A stretch of 64,000 nucleotides of DNA. It comes from Cerrena zonata. Its lineage: Eukaryota > Basidiomycota > Agaricomycetes > Polyporales > Cerrenaceae. Below are positions 1-10,276 of the stretch, one piece after another. Every line of letters starts with the position of its first letter. Position 1 is the first letter of the stretch. The stretch is taken from positions 1-64,000 of the forward strand of contig JASBNA010000076.1 in NCBI GenBank assembly GCA_038087015.1. Reading direction: 5' to 3'. The notes under the pieces are model-generated. The model made no database searches and was not told the DNA's origin. It was given only the letters and a program-made list of their open reading frames with translations. The translations under genes were made by a program, and so were the position numbers.

Positions 1-238
1 TCAAACATCACCTCAAACCAAAAGAATCCCTCTTAAAACAAGAAATGACCCTGATTTTGAAACTCCAAATAATTTTTTTGTTGGTGGTACCAATCCCCTT
101 AATAAAAATACGGTTTTGGCTACAAGAGTCCATAACAATAACTATAATTTAGCTAAAAAACGTATGGAATTAGATCGTATGACTGGAAAAAGGCATATTC
201 CAGATTATGAAGAAATGTATCTTCGTAACAGACATTAG
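1..238 (+). CDS. C-terminal end of an unrecognised protein (5' truncated by window)
   Basis: An open frame enters from the left edge (codons starting at base 2) and stops with TAG at 236-238, giving about 78 residues. The tail is polar and basic, with a run LAKKRMELDRMTGKRHI followed by PDYEEMYLRNRH at the very end. I do not recognise the family. Codon use looks like the neighbouring genes and there is no internal stop, so a real 3' end is likely. The start and most of the protein lie outside the window, so no function is assigned. Confidence 0.6.
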   Translation, partial: QTSPQTKRIPLKTRNDPDFETPNNFFVGGTNPLNKNTVLATRVHNNNYNLAKKRMELDRMTGKRHIPDYEEMYLRNRH

Positions 239-606
239 AGACTTTATGTGTCCTTAACGTATTACTTCATATTCTAATTCTTTTATTTAAATTCCAACTA
301 GTTGGGGCTAAGTTTTTATTTTCTTTTTTGTGATTTGGGTGTCAAATTGTTTTCAATTCAATTCAAAGATTGGTTTTATTAATATAATTTTCAGAGAAAT
401 TTTCCATTCCTCTTCATCGGCCGATTTTCATCTACATATTTTTATTAAAAGTTCTATATGTTTAATAATGAATTAGCATTTTTTTAAATTTAATGTAGCA
501 GCGAAACTTTTTGTGTTTTTTTGCGAACATTTTTAAGATTTTTGCAAATATGATTGCAAAATTTTAATGGTCTCATATCACAATGTGAAAGACTTTGCTT
601 TAACAA
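239..606. other. Intergenic, T-rich
   Basis: This 368-base gap lies between two same-strand genes and consists of T-rich 3' flank and promoter sequence. I see no RNA gene, repeat or recognisable regulatory site in it. Confidence 0.6.
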
Positions 607-1128
607 ATGAAAGTATTAATTTGTGCTATCTATGCTATACTATTGCCTATAACTTTAGCTATTCCGTTTCCAACTATGATACCATACAGGGAAAAAATAC
701 CGTCGTTGAAGTTGATTACATACAATATTGGACCACACGAGGAGTCAACTTTATGTTATTATAACATTAATAGTGGAAAACTGGTTATTTCCCTAAAACC
801 ATTTGAAAATTTTAAAAAAATTACCAAGTTTGAATATGCAGAGCAATTAGAATTATTTGAAATAAAGAAAGTGATTGAACATGAAACGAAAATGAAATTG
901 TTAATGCCCGGAGAGATCAACGATTTAGAAAGTACTTGCACCGTGGAACCCGATCAAATACTGAAGTTGATTTTCGAGGCCGAAATAGTAATCGCTACAG
1001 TTGAAAATGAAGAAAAGGGAAGCCCGTTTGCAGTTATTTTCCCAGTAAAAGGGTTCAAATTTTCATGTTTAGATGGTAAAAACATTTGTGATTTAAACTC
1101 TGAACCGTTCAGTACAAGCCTTGGTTAA
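607..1128 (+). CDS. Small secreted or ER-lumenal orphan protein, 173 aa
   Basis: The ATG at 607 opens a 173-residue frame. Residues 1-18 form a good signal peptide: a short basic start, then a hydrophobic core ending LPITLA before IPFPT. The rest has four cysteines (two near residues 49 and 110, two near 154 and 161), many Lys and Glu, and no second membrane segment, GPI signal or ER-retention tail. I do not recognise the family. It lies 90 bases from the 3' end of ADE1, convergent with it. Codon use and a clean signal peptide argue for a real gene. Secretion is inferred from the N-terminus only. Confidence 0.6.
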   Translation: MKVLICAIYAILLPITLAIPFPTMIPYREKIPSLKLITYNIGPHEESTLCYYNINSGKLVISLKPFENFKKITKFEYAEQLELFEIKKVIEHETKMKLLMPGEINDLESTCTVEPDQILKLIFEAEIVIATVENEEKGSPFAVIFPVKGFKFSCLDGKNICDLNSEPFSTSLG

Positions 1129-1218
1129 ATTGAATCGTCTATTTCTATTGAGCTGTCAATATGTAAAGCTAACAGATATCATTATTATACAGAATTAATT
1201 AGTTATTTCTTATTCCAA

Positions 1219-2151
1219 TTAGTCAGACCACTTGTTACCAGTCAAAGCTTCATAAGCTTCGATATACTTTTCTTTAGATCTAACGATAATGTCCTTATCC
1301 ATAGAAACGCCGTCTTTACCATTCAAGCCGTTAGAAGTTAACCAATCTCTTAAGAATTGTTTATCGTAAGAATCTTGAGATTGACCAATTTTATAATTGG
1401 CAAGATTCCAAAATCTGGAAGAGTCCGGAGTTAAAACTTCATCAACCAAAACAAGGTCATTATTTTCATCAAGACCAAATTCAAATTTAGTATCGGCTAT
1501 AATAATACCTTTAGTTTTAGCGTATTCTTTAGCTTTAGAATATAATTGAACAGCTTTTTCTGCTAATTTATCACACAATTCCTTACCAACAATTTCTGCT
1601 GCTTTTTCTGGAGAGATGTTTTCGTCATGTTCACCTTGTTCGGCTTTGGTAGAAGGAGTAAATATAGGTTTAGTAAATTCTTGAGATTCTTGTAAACCTT
1701 GTTGCTCAATGGATAAACCATGGACAGTTTGATGGTTTTTATATTCTTTCCAAGCAGAACCAGTGATGTAACCTCTAACAATGACCTCTAACGGAATCAA
1801 CTTCAATTTTCTAACCAATAAAGATCTACCAGATAACTGTTTTTTGTATTTAGCTTCACTTAATTTTTCTGGTAATTTTGCAAATAAGTGTTCATCATCA
1901 TTATTTGGTAAGATCAAATGATTTTGAATATCAGAAGATAAGAAGTCAAACCAAAACTCAGACAATTTAGTCAAAATCTTACCTTTGGAAGAAATACCAT
2001 TCTCCATAATAACATCATAAGCAGATATTCTATCGGTTGCAACGAAAAGAAGAGTATTAGCATCAACTTCGTAGATATCTCTCACTTTACCTCTGGCAAC
2101 AAGCGGCAAGATGTTATCTAACTCAGTAGTGTGTAATGATTCTAAAGTCAT
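1219..2151 (-). CDS. ADE1: Phosphoribosylaminoimidazole-succinocarboxamide synthase (SAICAR synthetase)
   Basis: The 310-residue protein matches fungal Ade1 in length (S. cerevisiae has 306) and begins with the family's ATP-binding segment ARGKVRDIYEVD, followed by ATDRISAYDVIM. VIVRGYITGSAWKEY, the central substrate-binding part, and FEFGLDEN / LVDEVLTPDSSRFW complete the SAICAR synthetase signature. It catalyses ATP-dependent ligation of aspartate to CAIR in cytosolic de novo purine synthesis. The first ATG (2149-2151) gives the expected N-terminus. A TGACTC element sits 108 bases upstream, consistent with Bas1/Gcn4-type control known for ADE genes in S. cerevisiae. The frame is intact. Confidence 0.97.
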   Translation of the reverse strand: MTLESLHTTELDNILPLVARGKVRDIYEVDANTLLFVATDRISAYDVIMENGISSKGKILTKLSEFWFDFLSSDIQNHLILPNNDDEHLFAKLPEKLSEAKYKKQLSGRSLLVRKLKLIPLEVIVRGYITGSAWKEYKNHQTVHGLSIEQQGLQESQEFTKPIFTPSTKAEQGEHDENISPEKAAEIVGKELCDKLAEKAVQLYSKAKEYAKTKGIIIADTKFEFGLDENNDLVLVDEVLTPDSSRFWNLANYKIGQSQDSYDKQFLRDWLTSNGLNGKDGVSMDKDIIVRSKEKYIEAYEALTGNKWSD

Positions 2152-2258
2152 GGCGATACAATTGATATGATCTAAAGAAGAGAAGAATAAGAAAGATCAA
2201 TTAAAATGCTCTTCTTGAAATTTTGAGTCTCATATCTGACTTCTCCTTTTGTCTGCTT

Positions 2259-2264
2259 TGACTC
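2259..2264 (+). promoter_or_regulatory. TGACTC element upstream of ADE1 (Bas1/Gcn4-type)
   Basis: TGACTC lies 108 bases upstream of the ADE1 ATG. In S. cerevisiae this hexamer is the core for Bas1 and Gcn4 at purine genes. The role here is inferred by analogy from one copy. Confidence 0.4.
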
Positions 2265-2308
2265 CGGCTCTCAATGGGGGATTTGTCGAGGCACGAATTT
2301 ACCCACAT

Positions 2309-2328
2309 CCGTACACCTACATGTACGG
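2309..2328. repeat. Inverted repeat CCGTACA-N6-TGTACGG
   Basis: The two 7-base arms are perfect reverse complements around a 6-base spacer. The left arm is embedded in ACATCCGTACA, which resembles the S. cerevisiae RPG/Rap1 element. The arms could also form a CCG/CGG pair for a zinc-cluster factor. The factor is unknown. Confidence 0.4.
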
Positions 2329-3114
2329 AGGTTTATGATGTGCGGGTGTCTTTCTTCTTTTTGGGAATGCAACCACGTCAAACTTTGGCCTCTGGCCAAA
2401 TTGAGTTGGCAAGATGTTCAGGGGAAAGGATATGGCACCGAATCTCAGGCAGTGCTACAGCACTATTAAAAGACGTGGTCCTCGGGCAGTGCTTAATTTA
2501 GCGTGTGAATGGACAAGCAGGATAGAAATTTCTCATGGCTAAAAATAATCTAAGGACGTGGCTGTCAAGGTAGAATTTCTAATTCGAAAACACATTCACC
2601 GTGACACATATTGTTCAAGGGAGCGGAAAAGGAAAACAGAAGTCTGACAACAAAACCCAGCTGAAGCTCGTTTCAGTGGAGATTAACATACAAAGATGGC
2701 AGGTAATTTAAATGACCAATTCACCAAAAGAGCTCAATTTCTTGTTTTCAAACTCGGCTTAAACCTTGTTAGCCTGAGGAATCACTCCCACTGGGGCACT
2801 TAGTTGTAAGTTCAACATTCAATGGTACTATTGATCTGAAAAAGTGAAAAAAAAAAATGATCTTTTGATCTCGTAGCAAAGTGTGAAATTTGAATTCGTA
2901 AAGAACTACCAAAGAACATCGTCAACTATTCGTTTCATTCATTTCTATCTCATAGGCCCCATGTGTAATTACCGCACTAGTTATCTGGTCTTGTATGTTT
3001 AGAGATTTAAAATTTACAGCTTAGAACCACAAAGGCTTGTAACTCACTTGACGATTCAAGGCTTTGACCCAATGATTCTAATGAACCGAACAGAGGAGAC
3101 GTCATACATTCCTA

Positions 3115-3119
3115 CCCCT
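3115..3119 (+). promoter_or_regulatory. CCCCT stress-response-type element
   Basis: CCCCT (AGGGG on the other strand) lies 150 bases upstream of the CipC-like gene. It matches the core of the yeast stress response element. This is a short motif and the role is inferred. Confidence 0.3.
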
Positions 3120-3187
3120 TTTTAATCTTTTTTTTATTTGATTCTTTGGTTTGAAAATTCCATTCCATATCAATGAAAGCTCAAGCC

Positions 3188-3196
3188 TATAAATAG
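3188..3196 (+). promoter_or_regulatory. TATA box TATAAATAG
   Basis: A strong TATA sequence sits about 80 bases before the ATG at 3269. This layout is typical of inducible, highly expressed yeast genes. Confidence 0.5.
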
Positions 3197-3268
3197 TTAA
3201 AGGATGTACCTGAAATATTAATCTTGGTATTTGTATTTATAATCTATCAATCTATTCTTTAATTCAAT

Positions 3269-3646
3269 ATGTTCGGTTTCGGTGATCACGAAGAATCTCA
3301 CACTCAAGTCTACGGTCAAGAAGAACACGAAGGCCACTTATCCCACGAAGTTATTGCCGGTGCTGCTTCCTTCGCTGCTGCTAGATCTTATGAAAAAAAG
3401 CAAAGAGAAGAAGGTAAACCTGTCTCTCATGCTTTCGCCAAAGAAGCTCTTGCTGGTATTGCCGGTGCTGAAGTTGATAAATTGGTCGAAACTAAAGGCT
3501 TAGACTACATTGACAGAGAAAAAGCCAAACACCAAGCTAAAGAATACGCTGAACAAGGTTACGACAGCCACTACGGGGACAAAGAAGAATGGCACCCAGA
3601 CCATGAAGCTCCATTTGACTATAACAATGAAAGATATAACTACTAA
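3269..3646 (+). CDS. CipC-like (DUF3759) stress-associated small protein
   Basis: This 125-residue hydrophilic protein starts MFGFGDHEESHTQVYG and carries the CipC-family core: LSHEVIAGAASFAAARSYE, then SHAFAKEALAGIAGAEVDKL, then a segment rich in Asp, Lys and aromatic residues ending in NNERYNY. CipC (named from a concanamycin-induced Aspergillus protein) is a cytosolic fungal family induced by stress and antibiotics. Its biochemical role is not known. Strongly biased codons (GCT, GAA, GGT, AAC, GTC) suggest high expression, in line with the TATA box and CCCCT element upstream. The start is the only ATG that preserves the conserved N-terminus. Confidence 0.85.
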   Translation: MFGFGDHEESHTQVYGQEEHEGHLSHEVIAGAASFAAARSYEKKQREEGKPVSHAFAKEALAGIAGAEVDKLVETKGLDYIDREKAKHQAKEYAEQGYDSHYGDKEEWHPDHEAPFDYNNERYNY

Positions 3647-3907
3647 GTAATTTCGTTGATCTAGATGATTAAATTTATGATTATTTCAATATAAAAAACT
3701 TGTAGAACTTCGGTTTGTATTAATTTTGCAATCGATTAACCAAATGGTGTACTAACTGATACACGCTGAAAAAAAAAGAAACGAGAAAACGAAAAAAAAA
3801 TACATGAACGCGTCTTTTTGATTTGGCTATCTTTTTTGACCTACTCCATAAAACTCTTTTCATCCCATCTTTTCTTACTAAACAAATATCTTAGGGTCAA
3901 CGTCATC

Positions 3908-6900
3908 ATGTCCAGTACCAGACCCGATCTTAAGTTCTCTGACAACGTCGATGAGAGGCTGTACTACCGAAAAGTATGCCAATCTTGCTCCAAAAGATTC
4001 ATCAACTATCCGTATAATTGACCATAATAATAAAGACTACTTCACTGTGTTAGATGAAGATGCTGATTTGATTGCTGATAACATCTATAGAAGTCAGTCG
4101 GTTATTAAATACAACCAATCCCAAAAAAACAAATACGTTACTATTTCGCCTCAAGTATTCCTTAATAATGTATTAAAGTTTTGTCTTATAGATAAGAATC
4201 TAAAAGTTGAAATTTATAATAATAAAACATTTGATTTGATAACTGTTGCTACTCCAGGGAACTTGGAAAGCTTATCCAATGAATATGGTACCAACCTCGA
4301 AACGATGTTCAAAGATGGCTCATCTCCAGTTATTGCCAGTATCAAGTTTATTACTTCAGCCAATGTTAAAAAAATTGGTGTCTGTCTCATTGACTTACTG
4401 AATCAAACAATAAAATTGAGTGAATTTGAAGATAATGATCTTTTCTCCAATTTAGAAAGTTTATGTTTGCAATTAGGGGTGAAAGAAGCAATTTTACCTT
4501 CTAATTATGATCCTTCAGGTGAATCGGATGGGGATGTAATCAAATTATACCAAGTTTTGAATAAAATCGGTAATATCGTTATTGGTTCAGTGAAAAGTTC
4601 CTTATTCACTCATAAAGAAATTGAACAAGATTTAGAAAAAATTGTCGTTTCTGATAGTCCAGATAAACAAGAAGATCTTAATAATAGCATTGAATTAATC
4701 TTAGCCTCCAAAGGTATAAGCTCCACAGACTTTCACCCTTTCATTATCCTGCTGCAATGCTTTGATCAGCTATTTAGATATATTAAACAATGAAAACTCC
4801 TTTACAATAGAAAAATACAACTTATCAGCGTTTATGAAATTAGATTCGTCTACTATGAGAGCTTTGAATATTTTCCCCAATGCTTCGAATCCTGGCTCCA
4901 CCGTTTCTTCTGCATCTTCTGCAGCCCCCCAATTAGCAGCCTCAACTTCCATCTCGTCCATCTACGAATTACTTAATAAGTGTAAAACAGCAAATGGCTC
5001 AAGATTATTGTCTCAATGGTTGAAGCAACCCCTTACAAACATGTCTTTGATTGAAGAAAGACATGCTTTAGTTGGCCAATTAGTCGAAGATACAAATTTG
5101 AGAATATACATATCCCAAGATTGGCTCAGTAAAGTACCTGATGTGAAAAGACTTCTTAAAAAAATGGCCAACGGAGTTAAAAGAGTCAGTGGAAATGAAA
5201 ATAAAAAATTGGAGGATGTTGTAAGATTATACCAATTGGTCTTAATCTTACCAGATTTAATCAATATGCTTACAATGGCTAACGAAGACTTGAGAGAAAC
5301 TCACGTTGCTGAATTGATTGATAAATATTGGTTAAGTCCAGTTAAAAAATCATATGATTCATTGGTAAAATATCAAGAATTAGTTGAAACTACTATTGAT
5401 TTGACTCCTCTAGAATCGGCTTCTGCCCACGACTTATTGAATAAAGATTTTAATATAAAACCAGAGTTTGACGAGTCTTTGATCGATATCAATAATCAGT
5501 TGCAATCCACTCTTGAAGAAATCAAAGATACTCATATTAATGTTGGGGAAGATTTAGGCATGGATACAGAAAAGAAACTCAAGTTAGAGAAGCATCAACA
5601 GCATGGATGGTGCTTCAGAGTTACCAGAAACGATTCTTCAGTTTTGAGAAACACAGGTAATCGTTATATTGAATTACAAACAGTCAAAGCTGGGGTATTT
5701 TTCACGACTAAAGATTTAAGAGGTTTATCTAATGATTACCAAAACTTATCTAATGACTATAACTCAAAACAAAAGGATTTAATAAAAGAAATTTTGTCTA
5801 TTACTTTGACATACCAATCAGTTTTCCTTCAATTATCGCAAACCCTTTCACATATGGATGTTTTATCAAGCTTTGCTAATGTTGCAATTTTTGCCCCAAT
5901 TCCATTTGTAAAAGCTAAGCTTCACCCATTAAGTCAGTCAACAGATGATGAATCCTTTATAAACCGTAAAGTTCAATTAGCCTCTTCCAGACATCCAGTA
6001 TTGGAGGTTCAAGACGATGTTAATTTCATTCCAAATGATGTCTATTTGTCTAACAAGGATGAATATAAAGGTAAATCATTTGCTATTATTACAGGTCCCA
6101 ATATGGGAGGGAAGTCAACTTACATTAGACAAACAGGGGTAATAGCTTTAATGAACCAAATTGGTTCTTTTATTCCAGTTTCTGATGAAGAAGAACAAGC
6201 AGAGTTACCTATTTTCGATGCTATTTTATCGAGGGTTGGTGCAGGTGACTCTCAGTTGAAAGGCTTATCTACTTTTATGATTGAAATGTTGGAGACTTCT
6301 TCAATTTTGGCTACAGCAACTCATAATTCACTCATCATTATTGATGAATTAGGTAGAGGGACCAGCACTTATGATGGATTCGGACTTGCATGGTCAATAC
6401 TGGAACATTTAATAGATAAAAAACAATGTTTTGCACTTTTTGCAACCCATTTCCATGAACTAACAAAGTTATCGGAAAAATATGGGAATAAGGTTGACAA
6501 CTTACATGTTGTTGCTCATATTGAAAAAAATGAAGAGGAGATTAAAGAGGAAGAAATAAATAAACTGGATGACATAACCTTGATGTATAAAGTAGAGCCG
6601 GGAATTTCTGATAAGTCTTTTGGTATCCATGTTGCAGAGCTAGTTAAGTTCCCTAATAAAATCGTTAATATGGCTAAGAGAAAAGCCTCTGAATTACAAA
6701 ATTATACTGAGGGTCAAAGTGAAGAAGATCCTTATGTCCAAAGTAAAAGAACCAAATGTTCTAGCGAAGAAATTGATAAAGGGATTGATCAATTAAAAGA
6801 TATTTTGAAAAAATGGAAATCTAAGTGCTACGACGAGAATACCAAGAATTGTAAAGTTGATTCAAACGAGGCTGCAAAAATTTTGAATGAATTAGTGAAA

Positions 6901-6963
6901 AATGAGTATTCGGATACAATTAAAAACGATAAATTTATCAGTGAAATACTTCAAATGCTTTGA
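3908..6963 (+). CDS. MSH2: DNA mismatch repair ATPase Msh2, interrupted by two +1 frameshifts
   Basis: MutS-family protein of eukaryotic mismatch repair, which pairs with Msh6 or Msh3. It begins MSSTRPDLKFSDNVDERL, very like S. cerevisiae Msh2. The ATPase end holds Walker A (GPNMGGKSTYIRQ), LIIIDELGRGTSTYDG (Walker B) and FATHFHELTKLSE. Conserved sequence runs in three frames: 3908 to about 3973, 3975 to about 4733, then to the TGA at 6963. One extra base near 3974 (a G) and one near 4734 (a C) account for both shifts. With these ignored the protein is about 1017 residues, slightly longer than yeast (964). As written, translation stops after 37 codons. CTG 6400-6402 falls in the motif AWxIxEH where relatives have Ala or Ser. 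Either the sequence has errors or mismatch repair is lost. Confidence 0.93.
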
Positions 6964-7111
6964 GATGATCAAAATCTTACTCTATATACAGTAGCTTCAC
7001 AAATAATTTTCTTATGTCAATTGATAATAAATAAATATAATCTAAAGAGTAAAAATTTTGAAAGGCAAAAAATCGAGTAACTATGGCAAAAAAAAGTATG
7101 TAAACCCTAAG

Positions 7112-8014
7112 CTAAATGTTCTTTTTAGATTCTTCTTCATCTAAATTTTTTAAGGTAATAACAGATCTATATCTTTCTAACCCTGGTTTATCAATCAAAT
7201 AAACCACAGGTAAACCCCAAACCCATTTGAAAGTGTAAAACTCTTGGGTACCACTCAAGAAGCATCTCAAGTATTCAATATAAACCAAATAGAAATAAAC
7301 ACCAGTACCGGTAAAAATGTGCCACCAACCATGACCTTCTAAAACAAAACCATAAGGGATCCCCCATTCTCTTCTTTTACTTCTTATATGGGAACATAAG
7401 TGGATATCAAGATTCCATAAGAAATAACCCAAAATGAAAATCAAAACCCCAAAAATCATAGTTTTACTTAATTGAGTTCTAGCCTTTGAATCCTTCACAT
7501 GGTCATTAGCCAAAGTATAACATTTCAAAATGATACCAGCATTAAGAAGACCATAAGCTGCTTGATGAATTGTTGGGTCTTTAAAGTAAAGGTAAATTGC
7601 AGTTAAAATATTCGCAGCAGTAAAGATTCCAATGGCTACAGTCAATGAGCCTTTGCGATCTTTAAATTCACTAAACACTGACCAAAACGGAATACAAGTG
7701 GCATAGATCATTGGAAGTTCATCCAATAATTGAAATTGATACTTTAAAGTCATATGGAATAACCACGAGCCAACACCAACCAACAAAAAGCCCAAAGCAG
7801 TAAAGATAAACCTTGGTTCCAAATGATTATGATAAGCATGATAAATTGCAAACAGGGCCAAAAGAATGAAAATAGAATTAGTAATGGTATTTAAAGCTTC
7901 AGCTATATAACCGGATACAACATAATTCTCTTCACACCAATCAATTGTAGATGTAGGAATCCCCCAGAATCCATTTTCTTGCTCTGGAGGATAAGGAATT
8001 GCAAATGGAAGCAT
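7112..8014 (-). CDS. YPC1: Alkaline ceramidase (Ypc1/Ydc1 type)
   Basis: This 300-residue protein has about seven hydrophobic segments and the alkaline ceramidase signatures. The N-terminus GFWGIPTSTIDWCEENY is followed by IAEALNTITNSIFI, then GVGSWLFHMTLKYQFQLLDE with the first zinc-ligand histidine, and GHGWWHIFTGTGVYFY with the C-terminal histidine pair. The family sits in the ER membrane and hydrolyses phyto- or dihydroceramide to long-chain base and fatty acid. The ATG at 8012-8014 gives the standard N-terminus. Its start is only 45 bases from a small divergent open frame. Whether it is closer to Ypc1 or Ydc1 cannot be decided by eye. Confidence 0.95.
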   Translation of the reverse strand: MLPFAIPYPPEQENGFWGIPTSTIDWCEENYVVSGYIAEALNTITNSIFILLALFAIYHAYHNHLEPRFIFTALGFLLVGVGSWLFHMTLKYQFQLLDELPMIYATCIPFWSVFSEFKDRKGSLTVAIGIFTAANILTAIYLYFKDPTIHQAAYGLLNAGIILKCYTLANDHVKDSKARTQLSKTMIFGVLIFILGYFLWNLDIHLCSHIRSKRREWGIPYGFVLEGHGWWHIFTGTGVYFYLVYIEYLRCFLSGTQEFYTFKWVWGLPVVYLIDKPGLERYRSVITLKNLDEEESKKNI

Positions 8015-8059
8015 TACTGAAATAAAATAAACTAACTCTTATGTAAATCAAAAGAATAA

Positions 8060-8299
8060 ATGTCAACTATTCAAAATCAATGGCTCCCGAATCAATTTAT
8101 GATACTGGAACAAAAAAGCAATGCAAAAGAACAGATAATTGAGTACTCACCGAACAGTGCGTCACACTTAATTATAGACGAATCTTTATTTAGTAAGAGA
8201 TCAAACTATGTTAAGAAGAAGTCAACCAATTTGAAGTATCAATTAAATCATCATTTCAGCAAAAGGGCTCACCTGATTGTTGCATTTAGGCAATTATAA
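8060..8299 (+). CDS. Possible small orphan protein, 79 aa
   Basis: A 79-codon frame with an ATG start lies 45 bases divergent from the ceramidase gene. The product is hydrophilic and basic in its second half (KRSNYVKKKSTNLKYQ). It has no signal peptide, membrane segment or recognised domain. Codon use resembles its neighbours, but nothing else supports it. It could be chance sequence in a shared promoter or a fragment of a larger spliced gene. Confidence 0.3.
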   Translation: MSTIQNQWLPNQFMILEQKSNAKEQIIEYSPNSASHLIIDESLFSKRSNYVKKKSTNLKYQLNHHFSKRAHLIVAFRQL

Positions 8300-8528
8300 T
8301 TTTTTTTTTTGGTTTTGTATGGGGAGACATTATCTTCGGAGAGCACGGGCTACTCGTCCTTTTCTTTTTATAAATTTTATCCGTTTTATTAGATTTTTTG
8401 AAGCATTTAACTTCAGGGTTCAATGGCCAAAGCCTTTTTGTATATTAACGTATATCTTATGTATATTAGGGTATCTTATATTCACAATATTCTAGAGTAC
8501 TGCGAGAATTTGAAATATATAGAGTTAT

Positions 8529-10276
8529 CTAGTTTTCGTACCACTGTAACCAGCACTCGTCGTTATACGGTCTGGTAGTATAAGTATCAACCATGACCAT
8601 CTTTTCTTCGTCGGACTCATTGGCACCAATTGCACTATCTCCCATTTTGATCGGGTTAGCAATTTTAGACGAATCGTCGTATTGAGTGAGTCTGCACCAA
8701 TCTTGGTCAATTTTTGAATTGAAGTGCCAGTAAAGATTGGCAACTGCTAATTTCATTTCAATTAATGCTAATTGCATCCCCAAGCACATGCGAACACCTT
8801 TACCAAATGGCATCATATATTTTTGCTGATATGAGATTCTCTTTTCATAATCAGCGTCCTTTTCGTATTCGTAAGGCAACCATCTTTCAGGCTTGAAGGT
8901 TTCACTTTCGGGGAACACTGACTCAACTCTATGCATTAAGTAAGGCAGGGTTGATATGATAATGCCTGGAGGCAATACTACTTTACCACCAGATTTTAAT
9001 GTAACCGCATATGGGCGATTAGTTACTCTTGGTTCAGCTCCTGGAATTGAGGGATGTACCCTAGCGTTTTCCTGAATATAGCTTCTAAAATTGGTAGTTT
9101 ATCGACTATTTCCAAGTCTTTAATTAGATCGTTTTTATCCCTTGGCTTACCAAATGTTTTGAATAACTCTTCTTGTAAAAGCTTTTGAAGATAATGGTTT
9201 TTGCGGTCTTGATAATTCATAAGGTCATGTAAGTTAATTGAATTGCGGTAGTTTCATGCCCGGCGAAAATATTATCAGTTAAAAATGAATAAGCGTATTC
9301 ACCTTTCAATCCATTCTTCTTAAATGTCTCTAGAGTTGTTAAGTTTCTCCCTGCTTCGAACTTTGGTACATTTTCCTCTGCCCTTTGATAGAGTTTCAAA
9401 TGCCATTTTTCAATCGTCTCCGAAGCTTTAAGTATGGCTGGAGTGGCGGCCCATGCCCAAAATCTAGGCATTAATGTTGTCCAGAATGACATACTTGCTT
9501 GTAAGCGATGACTTATAATAATATCTCTCTTCTCTGGAAACAAAAGTAAATCTGTACCATTTTCTGGACCTAATTCGAAACTAGATACCACATCCATTGC
9601 TAACGATCCAAATAATGGATATACATCAATACCCTAAGTTTGCTATCTTACCACTTTTATTAAACCATTTTCCATTATCAGTATGTCCTTTACCATGCTG
9701 ATTAAATTCTGATTTGGCATTGATGTAATCTGGTCTCTTTCCAGTGACTGATGATTCGTAAACATTATCTCTTAAGTAGCCGACTTTTTCGACTATAGTA
9801 TCCCTAGTAGGATTTTTGTTTGAAAAAATTGATGATTTACTATAAAGCGACAGGACAAGTTTCTTATATTTCAAATGGCGATCATTTTCTAAAGAGGCAA
9901 ACATATTATCCTTACCACCGTGATTTGTGAAATTTCCATAAAAAGTTGATTTAGGGAAATTCTTCACATAAATATCGTTTATAAACTGATGATCACCACT
10001 TACACTGACTTCAGAAGGTGATAAAATTACTATAGGTCCATACTTGTCGTGTAAGTTTCTAACTTTTTCGTTCCACTTTAAAGTTCTTTGACCGTTTAAA
10101 GCAGGAAATGAAGTTATTCTATGGATATAAGGCCCGGGTACCTTTCTTAATGGTGAGATAAACAAGGGATACAAGAAAAGCTTGTAAACAAGTATTAACG
10201 TAATAAATACGCTTGTGCAGTAACCCCGATTAGATTCGATTAAGTAAAACCAGTCTTTAAAAAAATCAAAAAGCAT
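8529..10276 (-). CDS. Microsomal cytochrome P450, interrupted by three frameshifts
   Basis: The pieces lie head to tail and together make one P450 of about 550 residues. The N-terminus has a hydrophobic anchor and a proline hinge (LRKVPGPYIHRI). The middle has the I-helix motif FAGHETTAIQL. An ExxR region precedes VHPSIPGAEPRVTNRPYAV, and the haem loop reads FGKGVRMCLG with the Cys ligand. The frame changes at 9632-9634 (one extra base), near 9223 (one base missing) and near 9071 (one base missing). Restoring a base at the last site gives an intact ExxR as E-N-A-R. The ATG at 10276 is preferred over an in-frame GTG at 10282. The substrate and CYP family are not assigned; fungal relatives oxidise aromatic, fatty or xenobiotic compounds. 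It is either a decayed gene or a poorly sequenced one. Confidence 0.85.

Larger units (their letters stand above)
2152..3268. other. Divergent promoter region of ADE1 and the CipC-like gene
   Basis: This 1.1 kb region separates two divergently transcribed genes. It holds a TGACTC element nearer ADE1, a 7-base inverted repeat (CCGTACA, 6-base spacer, TGTACGG) at 2309-2328, and a CCCCT stress-type element and TATA box close to the CipC-like gene. A 75-codon open frame at 2274-2501 has no family resemblance and is probably chance. Confidence 0.6.

Noticed and set aside
2274..2501. 75-codon frame in the ADE1 promoter
   Set aside because: No domain, poor codon match to neighbours, and it overlaps visible regulatory sequence.
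3749..3755. TACTAAC before MSH2 as a possible intron branch point
   Set aside because: No GTATGT donor upstream, and the conserved Msh2 N-terminus starts at the 3908 ATG without need of splicing.
8529..10276. Four separate small genes in place of one P450
   Set aside because: The pieces carry consecutive P450 motifs in the correct order with almost no gap; single-base shifts explain them.
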